Shown here: positions 35,725 to 48,180 of the stretch, in pieces
How positions within the stretch are numbered: position 1 is the stretch's first letter
Layout of the letters: each line of letters begins with the position of its first letter
Made by a program: the position numbers and the translations under genes
Origin: Petrosia ficiformis
Taxonomy: Eukaryota; Porifera; Demospongiae; Haplosclerida; Petrosiidae
Reading direction: 5' to 3'
DNA length: 64,000 bases
Assembly: GCA_947044365.1 (NCBI GenBank)
Contig: OX345636.1
Span: 49,594,746-49,658,745, forward strand
Notes under the pieces: model-generated
What the model saw: only the letters and a program-made list of their open reading frames with translations
What the model was told of the DNA's origin: nothing
The model's database searches: none

Positions 35725-36810
35725 TTATGTATGCATTTCCTGATCACCTTTCTTCCCGTCTGTGATCGCTTCATTGGTTGGACGGTTCACAACTTCTAGC
35801 ATTCGCAGATACATCATTTTAGCTTTTTTGTCTTTTTCATCTTTTGCTGCCTCAAGGAGCATTTTCATTGTTACATTCATAGATTCAAGAAATGTATCTC
35901 TTTTTATTTGTGCTTTTATAATTTCCGCCTCTGTTTCCAGCTTTTTTTCGTTTTCCTCCCCAATTCTTGTAATTTCTGCAATCTTAACCTTTGCATCCAT
36001 CTCAATTTGTGCTATCTTCACCTCTTTTTCTGCTAATTCAGTGTCTGTTTCCTTTTTCATCCTTGCTTTTTCTAGTTCTACCTCTTTTCTCTCCTTCTCT
36101 GATTGTTCTATTTTTCTTAGCTTTTCCAACTCAACTTCCTTTATTTTTTCTGTTCTTTCTGTTTCTATTTCTTTCATTTGTTTTATTTTTGCTAACTCTA
36201 CCTCCTTCATTTTTTCTGTTTTTTCAAGATCAGTTTTTGCCAATTTTTCTACTTTCTCTTTTTGTGCTTGCAATTCCTTTTCGGCCAACACTAACTTATC
36301 TTTATGCATTTGCTGCTCATTCTCTTGTTTTAGCAGTTCTATTTCTTTTATTTGTTTTGTTTTCTCGATTTCAGCTTCCTTAGCTTTCTGTGCCTTGTTA
36401 AGCTCTGCCAAGTGCATTTTTTCCACTCTGTTCTTTTCTTCTTCCAGCTTCTTCTCTTCCAAATCCTTTGACATTCTAGCTTTTTCAATTTCGACGACAC
36501 TCACTATCAATGCCTTGCCTAGCTCTGTGGTTTGGGCATTTTCTAACTTTTTGTCTTCCAGTCTGGCCCTTTCAATTTCTAATTCTTTCATTTCCTTTGC
36601 CTTTTGTAGTTCTGTTTTTTTCAAATGTTCTAGAGATTTTTTTTGCCTTTCTGTTTCTAAACTAAATTCTTCTATTTGCTTCTGCATTAGCATTATATGG
36701 GCTTCCTGTTTTCGCTGACTATTTTTTCTGCAATCGCTACATTCTGTTACACTCCCAACAACCGTTTTTAGTAATTTTCCACATGTATAACAGTGATACT
36801 TTGGCGGCAT
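35725..36810 (-). CDS. Zinc-ribbon plus long coiled-coil protein (361 aa)
   Basis: An uninterrupted frame from ATG to stop. Residues 1-35 (MPPKYHCYTCGKLL ... TECSDCRKN) hold two CxxC pairs about 14 residues apart, a likely zinc ribbon. Residues 40-310 are almost only E, K, A, L, I, M, Q and R in heptad-like order, with a recurring 30-40-residue module (…ELxKAxxMKExEIEKxRxxKxxE…), so a very long coiled coil. The tail, FLESMNVTMKMLLEAAKDEK to VNRPTNEAITDG, is nearly the same in the paralog at 57952, which supports selection on the protein. The coil may make a dimeric rod; partner and function are unknown. TATA-like tatatatatata lies about 30-50 bp upstream of ATG (36848-36860). Intronless. Confidence 0.75.
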   Translation of the reverse strand: MPPKYHCYTCGKLLKTVVGSVTECSDCRKNSQRKQEAHIMLMQKQIEEFSLETERQKKSLEHLKKTELQKAKEMKELEIERARLEDKKLENAQTTELGKALIVSVVEIEKARMSKDLEEKKLEEEKNRVEKMHLAELNKAQKAKEAEIEKTKQIKEIELLKQENEQQMHKDKLVLAEKELQAQKEKVEKLAKTDLEKTEKMKEVELAKIKQMKEIETERTEKIKEVELEKLRKIEQSEKERKEVELEKARMKKETDTELAEKEVKIAQIEMDAKVKIAEITRIGEENEKKLETEAEIIKAQIKRDTFLESMNVTMKMLLEAAKDEKDKKAKMMYLRMLEVVNRPTNEAITDGKKGDQEMHT

Positions 36811-36931
36811 CTTCGTCTACAGCGAACACAATATGTAATGATCGTTGTATATATATATATACGCAAGGTAGGTGTGGCTAATTTAAACACAATATAATAT
36901 CTTATGGAAGCGTAGGCGAGTTGCACGCACG

Positions 36932-36982
36932 TTTTCTTGAAGAGTGTGTCGATTGTTTCAATCGACACACTCTTCAAGAAAA
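36932..36982. repeat. Perfect 51-bp palindrome (24-bp arms, ttt loop)
   Basis: Arms ttttcttgaagagtgtgtcg... and its exact complement flank a 3-nt loop, about 120 bp upstream of the coiled-coil gene start. The duplicate locus at 59460-59510 shares the flanking gaagcgtaggcgagt but lacks the palindrome. Confidence 0.85.
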
Positions 36983-38140
36983 TAAGCTAGTTAAAGGCAA
37001 GCAATATAAGATTTTATGTATTTTACTTATTCTGTCATCTCAATTCATGATCAGTGTTTGTTCACTGCTTTTGAGTACTCTTTCCATCAGTATAATGTAA
37101 CAGAAATAAAGCCACAAGCCAAAATTCACCCTCAGTTTGGTCTTTTAACTCTGAAAAAACGTCAGTTTTTGGGAGGCGCAGCCCCCCAGACCCGCTGCTT
37201 TATAACTCTTAATTTCTTGGCCCTGCCACCACTATAAACATTCAGTGCAAATAATACATGGATGTCTGGTCGTCGTGGGCCAAAAACAAAGGTGCTCTGC
37301 CCTCTTGAGCTTCATTTCAAACGAATCAACTTTCGTACCTCTATTTTGAGATATTTTAATGTTCCTTTACAGCATTTTGTTGTGTTTAAAAAAAACTCTT
37401 CTTTATTTTCAGGGTTGTATCTAAGGAAGCTTCCATCAAAAAACTTCAGATAATTACTACTCGAAATAGTCTCTACAGTATAGTTGTCATGAGTGTGGTT
37501 TAACTTAAAGAGAGAAAATGGGTATGGCCAACCCAAAAATCAATAAGAATGAGCTTCTCCCCTTACTCTCCAACCAAAAACCAAAATAGAATAATCTCAT
37601 TTCACTGTAAATGAAGATATATAGTTCATGCGAAATGGCTCCAATAAAAATTGTGGTTGAGTGTAGTGTGTCGGGAGAGCAAACTTTGGGACCAAGAATT
37701 ACCCAAAAAAGAGTTACAAAGAAAAATAAGATTCGAGAGATCAAAACTAGTAAATCAGTTAAGACAAGTAGACAAACTCAGGAAGGAGATATTTCAGGGA
37801 GTGAACAATTGGGAATTTTCATTGGCAGATCTTGCATAAGAGTCTTGGCCTCCTGATCTCTGTTCAACACACTTCCAGATAGTTTTTGTGCTTCGGACAA
37901 TGTTGAGTGGGTGTATTTTAATCAGGTACTTTTGCAATCTTTTAAGCATCAGAAAGGTAACAGGGAAACATCCACTGTAAAGAAGTAGCAAGTACAAATT
38001 TCCATTTCATCATAATTCCAAGTACAAAAGGCTGTATCTGGATCCTCTAATCATTTTTACAGTAATACTCATTAATGTAGTGCTATGGCTTGATTGATTT
38101 AATTGCATACTTTTGTGTTACCATGGTATAAACAGTTATG
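36983..38140. other. Upstream duplicated region, decayed paralog traces
   Basis: The gccctcttgagcttca and agtagcaagtacaaat(t/c) blocks recur at 59660-59830. At about 37990-37950 on the minus strand, YLLLLYSGCFPVT parallels LYLLLCSGCFAVTS of the truncated paralog at 59732. An ggaggcgcagccccccagac palindrome at about 37167 is a repeat seen also in the 32 kb MITE. No intact gene. Confidence 0.45.
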
Positions 38141-38147
38141 TGCAATG

Positions 38148-38206
38148 TAACACCCTTGAGTTAATTGGTCTCGCGCTACCCCCTTGACCAATTATCTTAC
38201 AGGTGT
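38148..38206. repeat. Hairpin H5, apex ctcgcgctaccccct
   Basis: acacccttgagttaattggt pairs with accaattatcttacaggtgt. The duplicate is at 60209-60272 with apex ctagagctacgccctcg. It is followed by tcgcgagggtctggctacg, a recurrent short motif (38262 and 60367). Confidence 0.75.
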
Positions 38207-38339
38207 GTACAGGAAAAAATGGAAGTCCAATCATCTATCCTAGGTTAGTGTGAATAACCTTTTATCGCGAGGGTCTGGCTACGCTAGACTAAGTGATTTG
38301 GTGCATAATTATTATGTTTTATATACATATAAGGGATGA

Positions 38340-38590
38340 TCATACTATATATATATATGTAATACATATGGTATGCCAGTAGTTCCTATGTACAAAATAT
38401 AGGACTTGAGTTTGATGTGATATAGCCCGAGCCTGCGAGGGCTACATCACATTCGAGGACACAAAACAATGGTCCTGTATGCAGTATATAGGATCTATTA
38501 GGATACTATATACAATATATTGCATGACGGTGACATCTCCTGCATAGTGTGCACATGGAAAGGATGATGTCACTATCATACTATATATAT
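38340..38590. repeat. Compound hairpin H6 (inverted relative of H4)
   Basis: In reverse orientation it carries the gatgtgatatagcccgagcc apex core, the gtcctgtatgcagtatatag arm and the gacatctcctgcatag block of 20000-20235. Inserted in TA-rich DNA. Confidence 0.7.
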
Positions 38591-38639
38591 AGAGAGAGAG
38601 AGAGTATGATCATCCCTTTGATGTGGTGAAGTCTATATA

Positions 38640-38905
38640 TATATATATATATATAGCATGCTACCATGGCAACCGTTTGATGTGGTTAGGTCTTATATTT
38701 TTGTATATAGACCTGTGAATCTTTAATCTATCAGCATACAATATATTGTATATAGTACACTTACAGTTCTTATATAAAACAATATAAAACCTTGGTTTAG
38801 TGTCCTCGGATGTGATATAGCCCTCGCAGGCTCGGGCTATATCACATCCTTGGACACTAAACCTCGGGTCTATATTTTTGTATATAAGACCTGTAAGTGT
38901 ACTAT
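38640..38905. repeat. Hairpin H7 element, about 265 bp, nearly identical to 46605-46870
   Basis: From tagcatgctaccatggcaac to gacctgtaagtgtactatat the two copies appear identical. Core ggatgtgatatagccctcgc with apex gcaggctcggg. It is the freshest pair of this hairpin family in the window. Confidence 0.8.
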
Positions 38906-39194
38906 ATATATTACATATATATATATATGGAGAAGAGGTCTATATTTTTTTATATAAACCTGTCTGATCCATGTGCACACTATGCAAGAGTTGTCGCCAT
39001 CATATAATGTAATGTATATAGCATACTATATAATATACATATATATATACACATTAATTCTAGGTTTCTTGAACTACAAAACTTCAAATGAGCTAGCTAG
39101 TGTTTGAATTAACTCCTTAGTCTATCCCACTTCTATGAATGAATATGAAAGCCAAAAGAATGAAACGTGAATTTACTAATGGAGGTGTACATTA

Positions 39195-42100
39195 ATCGTG
39201 ATGTGTTCTTCAATGGAAGATATGTTTTCTGTTTTGTGCTGGTGGGTTGATCCACTTCGCAAAGCACACTTAAAATTGCAAGTAATTAATAATCATAACA
39301 CTACATAGATATTAAGAGTTTTCACTAATAATAGCATCATCAGAATGTTTGAAACTCGAAAAAATATTTAAATTCATTGAAATTCAGGAGAAAAATAAAA
39401 TCAAGAAGTAGCTATTTCATCACCATGTGATACAGGACTATTTATAGTAACAAACAGGATACACTGAAACCTCCCTTAGCGGATGCCTGTGCAATGATAC
39501 TGCCTAGGATGATGATGTAATGCTATGTTAAGACGCATCCTTAATTTTATAATTTATAATTTACTCATGTACAAAGGGATGTGGTGTTGGCAGTGTGTAT
39601 ATAAGTACTGATGTGGCTAAGCTGAGGGATGTGTGTGTTTAATATAGCACAAGAGTAAATTCATTCATTGGTCTGCACATTATTATAATTATACTAAAAC
39701 ATCAATACAACATTTATCAAAAAAGTAAGCACTTCACTTTTGCTTCAGACCGTATATTTATGTGAATTAGTCTGTTTCTTAGTGTATAATAAATTTTGTT
39801 ACTTAAAAGGTGCAAATAAAGTGAAGGATGCACTCAGAGACCTTGAATGAAATTACAATGCTCTCATATCGTCAGATTAATTGAGAATTGGATTGGTCAT
39901 GTGCTATGCAGCTTAAGTTGTTATACCACCCACACATGTATATACTGCCCTGGTGCTCCCACTACTGATGAATACAATTGAACGAAATACCTTTACTACC
40001 TCACCCTTGTTCAACTGGAGATGTACTTTTATTAATTATTCTATTATGAATATAATCCAATAGTTGTATTATTGTCTATGAATAGTCTTACATTGATTCT
40101 AACAAGTATACTTTTACATCAACATGATTATCTTGCACAATAATTGACCTTGTATTTGTATTATTATCATCATCATTGATATTATAACATTGTTGATAAT
40201 GTCAGTCAGTAGTTTCTTGATGACTGTTCATATCAGTATTATTATTATGTATTTTATTATTATAGACGTATATGGACATGACACTACAGTGCCTATACTT
40301 TTAAGTGTAGTGTTTCAGAATGGTTCATAATACCTTAGAATTTTTCTATTATATGTGCCTCTGATCATGTGTGTGAGTGAGTTTGTGTGTGTTAGGTGTG
40401 GAAATGTAACCTCAGTTAACTTTGTGATTAAGCTATGAATAGGTTTATTTGTGATTTTAATTTGATGGTGTCGGTACTAAAATCCTAACAGCTCAGCCCA
40501 CAAATTAATAAATGGTTTTATGTGAGTGACTTTATCTCAATTAATTCCATTAGATTTTAACTACACCTCGACTGTGTGTGTATGTGTGTTGCTACCAAAA
40601 CAACATTAAAATAATTATAGTATTTGCCTTTAAAATTGACTATTCCAAGCTATGTAATTTATTTGATTGGTCTCCTACCATGTACACATTTTTATTTGTT
40701 CATTGATTGTAAATGAATAGGTTTGTATAATACTATAAATGATGTTTCACCTCTGTCTCTTCTCTAATCTCCACTTACAGATATTCATTTCTATACATTG
40801 TGTGCAACTAGAGGGACACATTCCTATATACATTGTAAGCAACTAGAGGTATACATTGTGTGCAATTAGAGGGATACATTTTAATACATTGTGTGCAACT
40901 AGAGGGACACATTCCTATATACATTGTAAGCAACTAGAGGGATACATTTTAATACACTGTGTGCAACTAGAGGGACACATTCGGATTCCTATATACATTG
41001 TAAGCAACTAGAGGCATACATTGTGTGCAACTAGAGGGATACATTTTAATATATTGTGTGCAAATAGAGGGACTCATTCCTATACATTGTGTGTAACTAT
41101 AGGGACTAATTTATATACATTGTGGGACTCATTTATGTGTAGTATCCACAAATATCATGTATTGTAGTTTCAATGTGTAGTTACTAGTTAATAATGAACT
41201 TTAGCAAGTGGACACTCGGTATAGATAATATGTAAAGGTTCCTTTAATGTGTGTTTAATGTAGTACCAGAGTAAAGATGGATACTAAATTATAATAGTAG
41301 TTCTAATCACAGGACTGTACTACTGGACTGCAAATTAGTGTAGGTGTTCATTTACCACACCCAAAATAACATGGGTGTATTTCTGTTACAACTAAAATAT
41401 GAATAACATGTGTGTTTAGGTGACTGAAGGCTATCTGTTTGCATGTGAATGACTGTTCCAGATAAATTCATACTTGAAGGACAGAAATTAAAAATTGACT
41501 TCTGATTTCTTGAAAACAGAATTAAATTCTGGTTCAGTTTTGATTTGTGGTTTTGTTTTCTGTTAACTTAATTCTCAGTTCACTAGAGGGTAACTATATT
41601 CATTGATTTATTAGTACATAGAATTCTTTCAATTGGGATAATTAATAATTACTGTAACAAAAGATCACCATGCATGCTATGGGTACTATTTACTTTTCCA
41701 GACATGCTAGTGTGATATACATGGTTGGAAGTGCTCATGCACATGTGATGACTGATCGGTTATTTGATTTACTTGGTAATGGTTAATACATAAAATGAGA
41801 GCAATATTGTTATGTGGGAAATACAATCTTTTTTTTTCATTGTAATCATGAGCATCTCTAGGAAGCCAATATTGTTATGTTTCTAATAGAAAATACAATA
41901 TTTACTTTCCATTGTACATGTAAACATGGTTATCGTGTTTTTAATTGAAAGTATAGGAACTGACATAGTTTGCAGTGCCAACATAGTATTTGATAGATGT
42001 TAAGGTGAATGGAACAAATGCACCTAATGACCTGATACAATTGGTTGAACAATAGTTACAGTGCACCCCTTCATTTAATTACGTGATATTGATTCAACCA

Positions 42101-43870
42101 TTCAGTTTTTATGATGCATGAGTTCTTTCACCAGGTACATGTACACTACACTAGCATGATGCTTTCCTGGGGAACTATATAGTATCCCACAGCATGGTGA
42201 TCTAATAGTTATACATTATCCTAATTGAAAGAATTCTATGTACTAATGAAGCGACAGATATATCTATCCTCTAGTGAAGTGAGAATTAAGTTAACAAAAA
42301 ACAAAAGCAGAAATAAAAAAACAAATGCCAATTTTTCTTTTCAAAATTCAGAAAATTGAAGTCAGTTTTTGCATTCTGTCTTTCAAGTATTAAACTATAT
42401 GAGAATTTATCTGGAACAGTCATTTACATCCAAGCAGAAAATAGAATGGCCACAAGTTTTTGGGAGTGACACAAAACACCCCCACATTATTTTGGGTGTG
42501 GCAAATGAACACCCACACTAATATTGCAGTTCAGTAGTACAGTGCAGTAGTCCAGTATAATTCACAAATAATAAATCTTCAAGAAAACAGAATGCTAAAA
42601 AAATGTTCATACAACATTTATAAAAAAAAGTAGACATTGTACTGTGGCTTTGGTTTAAACAGAGTTAGGTATATAAGCCATCTGTGTATGTGTGTTAGTC
42701 TATTTGCTTAATTTATAATAATTCTTGTTGCTAAAAAGATACAAATAAAGTGAATGATGCACTCAGTGCATCATTTGACCTTGACTAAATATTCATTAAG
42801 CATTAAGCATATCTGATTAAATTACGATCACCCGATTGACAATCTGATTGGTTCAGGGTCAGGTGATGTTCTGTCAGCATAAATATTATTTGTTATACCA
42901 CACTTACACTGGTGTGTTTGCTGATGAATACAATTGAACACACCTTTACTGCCCCACCCTTGTCCAACTAGAGATGAATAATGTGTACTTTTAGTGTCAC
43001 GCCTTTACTTATCTACCAATGAATATAATCTAATTGTCCTCTAGGGTCTCAAGAGATCTCTTTTGTTATTGTTTATGAATAATTTTACAATTCATCATAT
43101 CATGTCAGTACATACATGTACCATTTACACTGTAATGTTGATCAGCAGTTTTGATATTCAATTATAACATTTGCCATCAATAGTATTGCAGCATTTTTGA
43201 TGATGTTGCATTTATACTTTGTTTCATATATTGTATGTGTCAACAAGATATATGGAGAAAAAGTATTCCTATGTTTGTTTTGTAGTGTCCAACATTCAAC
43301 AATACTTTCAAGTCTCATGCCTGAAGACAACAGCCTATTATTGTTATTATTTTGATTATCTTACTTTTTAAAGGATATTTGTAGAACGTTAGGAATATAT
43401 TTCTGATAGAACAACTATTATACCAATTGACTCCTTATTACTTTGATTACCTATTCTCCTTATCTTGTCAGATAGAACAGCTATTATAGTTCAAGTTTCT
43501 ACATGAGCTATAGCAATGCAGCTTTCTTCCTTCTGGTCTGTAGCTTGAGTGCACATTTTTTTACGTACCATGCCTATTAATTTATTTTAGCCTTTCGGAA
43601 TGACACAACTTCCTTAACTTATACTCACGTATAATATATATATATATACATTAAACTCTGTGGAAAACAATTATGGGAATTGCTCTATGGGCCATAAAAA
43701 TGTAGCCCTGATTATTAGCATATTACATGTACATGTATAATTATGAGCTTATACATTATAAGTATATAGTAGTGTTTCATAACTTTGGAATCTTCGTGTT
43801 TATTTTACACAGGATAATATTGGATGAACAAAGAATTAATATCACTGGGTAAGTTGTTAATGTGTGGACT
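39195..43870. repeat. Repeat R, copy B
   Basis: Collinear with copy A 1-5110, with many indels. It contains the longer minisatellite at 40788-41118 and duplicates of the 3440-3720 ORF region (42225-42500), where the frame is not kept. No gene is recognised in this 4.7 kb. Confidence 0.8.
40788..41118. repeat. Minisatellite, 36-45-bp unit (about 9 copies)
   Basis: tacattgtgtgcaactagag followed by ggacacattcctata repeats with length variation. Homologous to 2388-2535 but expanded. Confidence 0.8.
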
Positions 43871-44378
43871 CGAGTTGTTTTTATAATTGATGTTTTTGAA
43901 AGTTGACATAGGTGTCTTTTTATTGTGGGCATAATTAATTATAATTTGCTGATTATTTTGACTTCTCTACTCAGATCTTATATTACATAATTTCTACTTG
44001 TGTTCATTATCAAGTGTTGAACATCTTGGTGAGAATTTCAGATCCTGGTCCAGTTATGGAGACTACACTAATACTTTTATAAAGGTAAGTAATAACTTGT
44101 CAATAAATGGATAATTATATATGTTTTACAAAAGGTATGACACACTCACTGACAAACAAACTAATCTCTTGAACCTGTACTTTAACACATGTATATGTAC
44201 ATTGTATCTGCTACGTGTGCAAGAAGTTACAAGAGCTCTAAACCGCTAGGCAGATACATGTACTACATGTGTAGTTCAAATATCAATTGTTTTTGCTTTA
44301 TTGTAATGCTGTGCTAAAATCAGTTATTATAGGATCCTGGGCCAAATCCCAGCTGGTATAGGAGATCTCTTTCATGTA

Positions 44379-44424
<46 letters not shown>

Positions 44425-44470
44425 CATATGTGTACATAATATTATATATATATATGTAATATATATACCA
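43871..44470. other. No gene; partial duplicate of 17610-17830, TA microsatellites
   Basis: 44180-44390 matches 17.6 kb. TA runs at about 44382-44418 and 44443-44455. Nothing coding is seen. Confidence 0.55.
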
Positions 44471-44557
44471 TGGCGTCTAGGTGTATATGGCGAAGCCGAG
44501 GGCTGATATTGAGGGGCAAAGGTCTTATTTTCGCCATATACACCAAGAAGACATGGT
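44470..44557. repeat. Hairpin H11
   Basis: ggtgtatatggcga pairs with tcgccatatacacc, and catggcgtct with agacatggta. The loop gccgagggctgatattgagg resembles the GC-rich apex of the other hairpins. Confidence 0.65.
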
Positions 44558-44931
44558 ACATATAATATATTCAGTAACTTACAGAAACATCAAACATGCC
44601 AAAAGGTTATACCCACTGCGTACACTTATCTGTGTTCTTAGGTATAACCTTGCACTTCATTTCATCTACCTTGGGTGATATAGTGAATGTAAATGTGAAG
44701 CAGACATGGTATCAATGTTTTTCTTCCTCGATAACGAGAACCTCTTCCTCTTTGATGTTGGTTCCATTTTTCAGCTGTCAGATGGTAATGCGCATGTTCG
44801 GTATGAGGCAATTGTTATGTGGAGGTGAGTATATCAGTAATATACACCTGCGGTTATCGAACCGGGTGGTATATCACATATTTACAACCTGGTGGCCCTT
44901 TGATGTTTCTGTTAGTTTTGGTATATATATA

Positions 44932-44934
<3 letters not shown>

Positions 44935-44994
<60 letters not shown>

Positions 44995-45020
44995 TTTTAT
45001 ATATATATATATAGTTTTTG
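44935..45020. repeat. (TA)n microsatellite, about 85 bp
   Basis: Long TA run broken once by agtttttt. Confidence 0.9.
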
Positions 45021-45199
45021 ACACATTTTGAAGTATTAGCCAAATTGGCTCAACAATGGTCAGTACATGTACGTATGTGTGCTATTGGGAATATGTTTTG
45101 TGCCAGTTAACAAAGAGTTAGTGCTGTTAGTGACGACTAATCATAGTTAACTGCACTATCTGGCCCATAGTGAGAACTGTGCAGTGCCAAATAAAAAGC

Positions 45200-45240
45200 T
45201 ATCTATCTATTTATTTATCTATCTATCTATCTATCTATTA
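45200..45240. repeat. (ATCT)n microsatellite
   Basis: About ten tetranucleotide units with one variant ttta. Confidence 0.9.
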
Positions 45241-45356
45241 GTGTTGTTTTAGTTTCATTTTTGAGATTTTGTTTTAGTTATAGTTAACTAAAATTTCTTA
45301 ATTTCAATGATGTTTTAGTAATAGTTAACTAATATTTTCAATTATATAATTAGACC

Positions 45357-45934
45357 GGGAGAGTATCGCACTTATAGCACAACCCTGCGAAAAGTACTTG
45401 AGTTGAGAAGATGGTGAAAAGTACGTGCTAGACCACAAGGCGGTGCACAAACCCCAAGCATGTTTAATAATCATGTGAATAGTGTACTATACGCTTACAT
45501 ACCCGAGCTCGAGAGGGATATTCTATACGAAGACAGTGATTTTGAGATCGACAGTGACGAGGAAGCTGACTTGGAGCAGTCCGAGCTACCTTACTTTACA
45601 AAGTGAAATCCGACTATTCCTCGATCGCCAGATTCCTTTGCAACTTTCTGGAGAGATGCCACAAATCCTGAAGTTTTAAGAACCTTCGACAGTGGAAGAT
45701 CACCTACCCTAATTGTAGAACCAGCAACACGACTTGATAAATGAGGCGAACGCTGCACAGATGGGATCCGTTATGGTGTGGTTGCTGCATCATCCATCTT
45801 TGTTTACAATGTGGTCACACAACGCCTCAACGCCTACTTCACATGTGATGATTACGTCGTGAATATTATTATAACGGTCATGTACTTTTCGCAGGATTGT
45901 GCTACACGCTTATACGGAAGTGCGATACTCTCCC
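45357..45934. mobile_element. 578-bp DNA transposon with about 48-bp TIRs
   Basis: The left end GGGAGAGTATCGCACTTATA and the reverse complement of the right end, GGGAGAGTATCGCACTTCCG, continue into a shared (t)gtgcGAAAAGTAC-side block (gcacaaYcctgcgaaaagta). No clear target duplication. It carries the ORF at 45460. Superfamily unassigned. Confidence 0.75.
45460..45744 (+). pseudogene. 95-codon ORF with one internal stop inside the TIR element
   Basis: From ATG the frame reads MFNNHVNSVLYAYIPELERD, then the acidic run YEDSDFEIDSDEEADLEQSE, then LPYFTK-TGA-NPTIPRSP and FATFWRDATNPEVLRTF up to EPATRLDK and TGA. It is the same frame on both sides of the single TGA, so it is a recently disabled or read-through coding region. 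Acidic N-termini of this kind occur in piggyBac and other transposases, but there is no diagnostic motif. Probably the remaining N-terminus of the element's transposase. Confidence 0.45.
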
Positions 45935-45939
45935 TCTCT

Positions 45940-46610
45940 TTCTATTATATACTCTTGATTTTAGTTATAGTTAACTAATAGTTTTCATAGTGCTGTTTCA
46001 GTTAACTAAATTATAACAGCAAATACTAATATGTCAGTTAGAAATTTGACCTACAGTACAATCATGAAATTAAAACTGTCAATGTGTACATCCATTTACA
46101 CTGCTTCTTAGTGTAATTATGAGTACATTAGCAGTTAACCAAACTCCATTGCAAGTATATTTAGTTAACCAAAACATCCATTATAAGTATATTAGTTATA
46201 GTTCTATAACTAAAAGGCCATCAATAATATATTTTAGCTATAGTTAAAAACTAAAATAGAAAAAGGTTATACTAAAATAGATTTAGTAATAGTTTTAGTT
46301 AACTAAAACAACTCTACTATCTATCTGTATCAGGAATGTGGTAATCGTATTTGTAATGTAATTAATTACCCATTGATTACTATTTTTTGGAAATGGTAAT
46401 GGTAATAGTAACATCATCAATTTTATATAGAAGCTATGAATTATTCATCAATCACTAATTCACTGGTGACGTCATTGTTGTTTACTGCCTAAAAACTTTG
46501 AAAAAGTTCTTTATCTGAAAGTTAACTTGTCCTTAATTTATTTTTTGATTAATAAACATTTTAAACTTTAATTTTATGGCAGCATAAAGTAATGATCTAT
46601 ATATATATAT
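45940..46610. repeat. Duplicated block (matches 20745-21130 and 17880-18300)
   Basis: agttaactaaa-rich stretch then gtaattaattacccattgat and ctgcctaaaaactttgaaa. Non-coding mosaic of sequences found separately at 17.9 and 20.7 kb. Confidence 0.6.
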
Positions 46611-46870
46611 ATATATAGCATGCTACCATGGCAACCGTTTGATGTGGTTAGGTCTTATATTTTTGTATATAGACCTGTGAATCTTTAATCTATCAGCATA
46701 CAATATATTGTATATAGTACACTTACAGTTCTTATATAAAACAATATAAAACCTTGGTTTAGTGTCCTCGGATGTGATATAGCCCTCGCAGGCTCGGGCT
46801 ATATCACATCCTTGGACACTAAACCTCGGGTCTATATTTTTGTATATAAGACCTGTAAGTGTACTATATA
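46605..46870. repeat. Hairpin H8 element, near-identical to 38640-38905
   Basis: Same order of arms, core ggatgtgatatagccctcgc and flanks as H7. Confidence 0.8.
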
Positions 46871-47071
46871 TATTACATATAATTATACGTATATATATAT
46901 ATATATATAATTATATACATATATAATAATTATATTTATAGCACTTTCATGCCTAACATCAAAGGTACCAACTGTTCTATATTTTCCATATAGCACACTT
47001 TTTTTACCACATCCTGTTCTATATTTTCCGGATGTAATATATATAATGATTATTAGGTGTATATACAATAT

Positions 47072-47150
47072 ATACGGCTGTCCAAGAAAGTTTTGTAGAA
47101 ATACAAGGGTGATATTTCTACAAAACATATGAGGACAGCTGTATATATCA
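47072..47150. repeat. Hairpin H1', apex lost
   Basis: Same arms as 18384-18480 (ttttgtagaaata against tatttctacaaaa), but the GC-rich apex is replaced by caagggtga. It suggests that the apex is deleted easily. Confidence 0.65.
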
Positions 47151-47394
47151 TATATATCGCATATACACTAAATAATCATTATATATCTGATATAATTATA
47201 TTATGATCATATTTCCCAGCAGTAGCATTCTATTTAGTTACTCACCCATTTTTCAATTATTTATTGGAAGTGTGTCAGCACATGTGCACAATCCCGCATT
47301 TGCCATCATTGCCTCGTTAGGAAGTTGCTCTTTTTGTCTTCTCTGTTGGTATTCTTTTTAATCAATGACTCAGTGTAAAGAAGTTGAAATTTTG

Positions 47395-47823
47395 TCTAAC
47401 AAGAAAAAAAGGCCTTTCCTTTCCTTATGTCATAAGCCACTCTCTGAGAAACTGGTGATAGCACAAGGTTGTCAACTAGACAACCACCAACAAAAAGGTT
47501 CATCGAGACCTGTGATGATGAAGTACACTTATCTAGAAAAAGCCAAGTTGTAAGAACAGCGAGAGATCTCAGCTGTGGGCCTTTAATGTGTTTAAAGAAT
47601 GGCTTAAGTTCCATGCTGAAAACTCATTATGGAGCAGTCAGAGTATTTGAGTGTTGGTGTTTGTCAATATGAGCGAACAAGTGATCAGCAGCGTGTAAAG
47701 GTTTCTAAACCTACAACAATGATGGCAAGTGAGCAGAGCCAAACTATCTCACAAATGATTGCACCACATAGCCATGCAGACAAAGAGAATGAGATTAAGG
47801 GTCTTCATGGATGTACATTAACT
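47395..47823 (+). pseudogene. Crypton-like N-terminal fragment, copy 2
   Basis: The paralog of 18690-19077 contains the same RFIETCDDEVHLSRKSQVV and NSERSQLWAFNVFKEWLK peptides in two frames. It has an added 97-bp stretch (taacaagaaaaaaaggcc ... accaccaac) before them. No catalytic recombinase domain follows. An uninterrupted TTAA at 47824-47827 ends the similarity with the 19 kb copy. Confidence 0.45.
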
Positions 47824-47829
47824 TTAACA

Positions 47830-48088
47830 AGTAGCTAATGAGTGGATGGACATTTTTTTCTGTAGAAGTGTATCAATTGTTATAATTCATCATTTATTCA
47901 TTACAAGGAATTTCAGCATACAATGGTCTACCATCTTTGTGCATGTTGTGGAGGTAGTATATGTAAAAATATCAACCTAGTAGCAGGTATATATATACAA
48001 TGTACAAAAATATACATCTGGGCTTCAATTGGAAATGTAGGGTAGGATAATATAATCATATATATATATATATATATATGTATATACA

Positions 48089-48129
<41 letters not shown>

Positions 48130-48180
48130 TTTATACATGTATATAATATATATATATATATATAATTATATATACATATA
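47830..48180. other. TA-rich non-coding stretch
   Basis: TA runs at about 48058-48080, 48093-48125 and 48140-48182, with interspersed ataattatatatacat. No gene. Confidence 0.6.

Noticed and set aside
35762..36718. 318-codon plus-strand ORF rich in S and F
   Set aside because: It is the antisense shadow of the E/K-rich coiled-coil gene (GAA/AAG read backwards as TTC/CTT). The minus frame has a zinc ribbon and a paralog. The same applies to the 324-codon plus ORF at 57920-58894.
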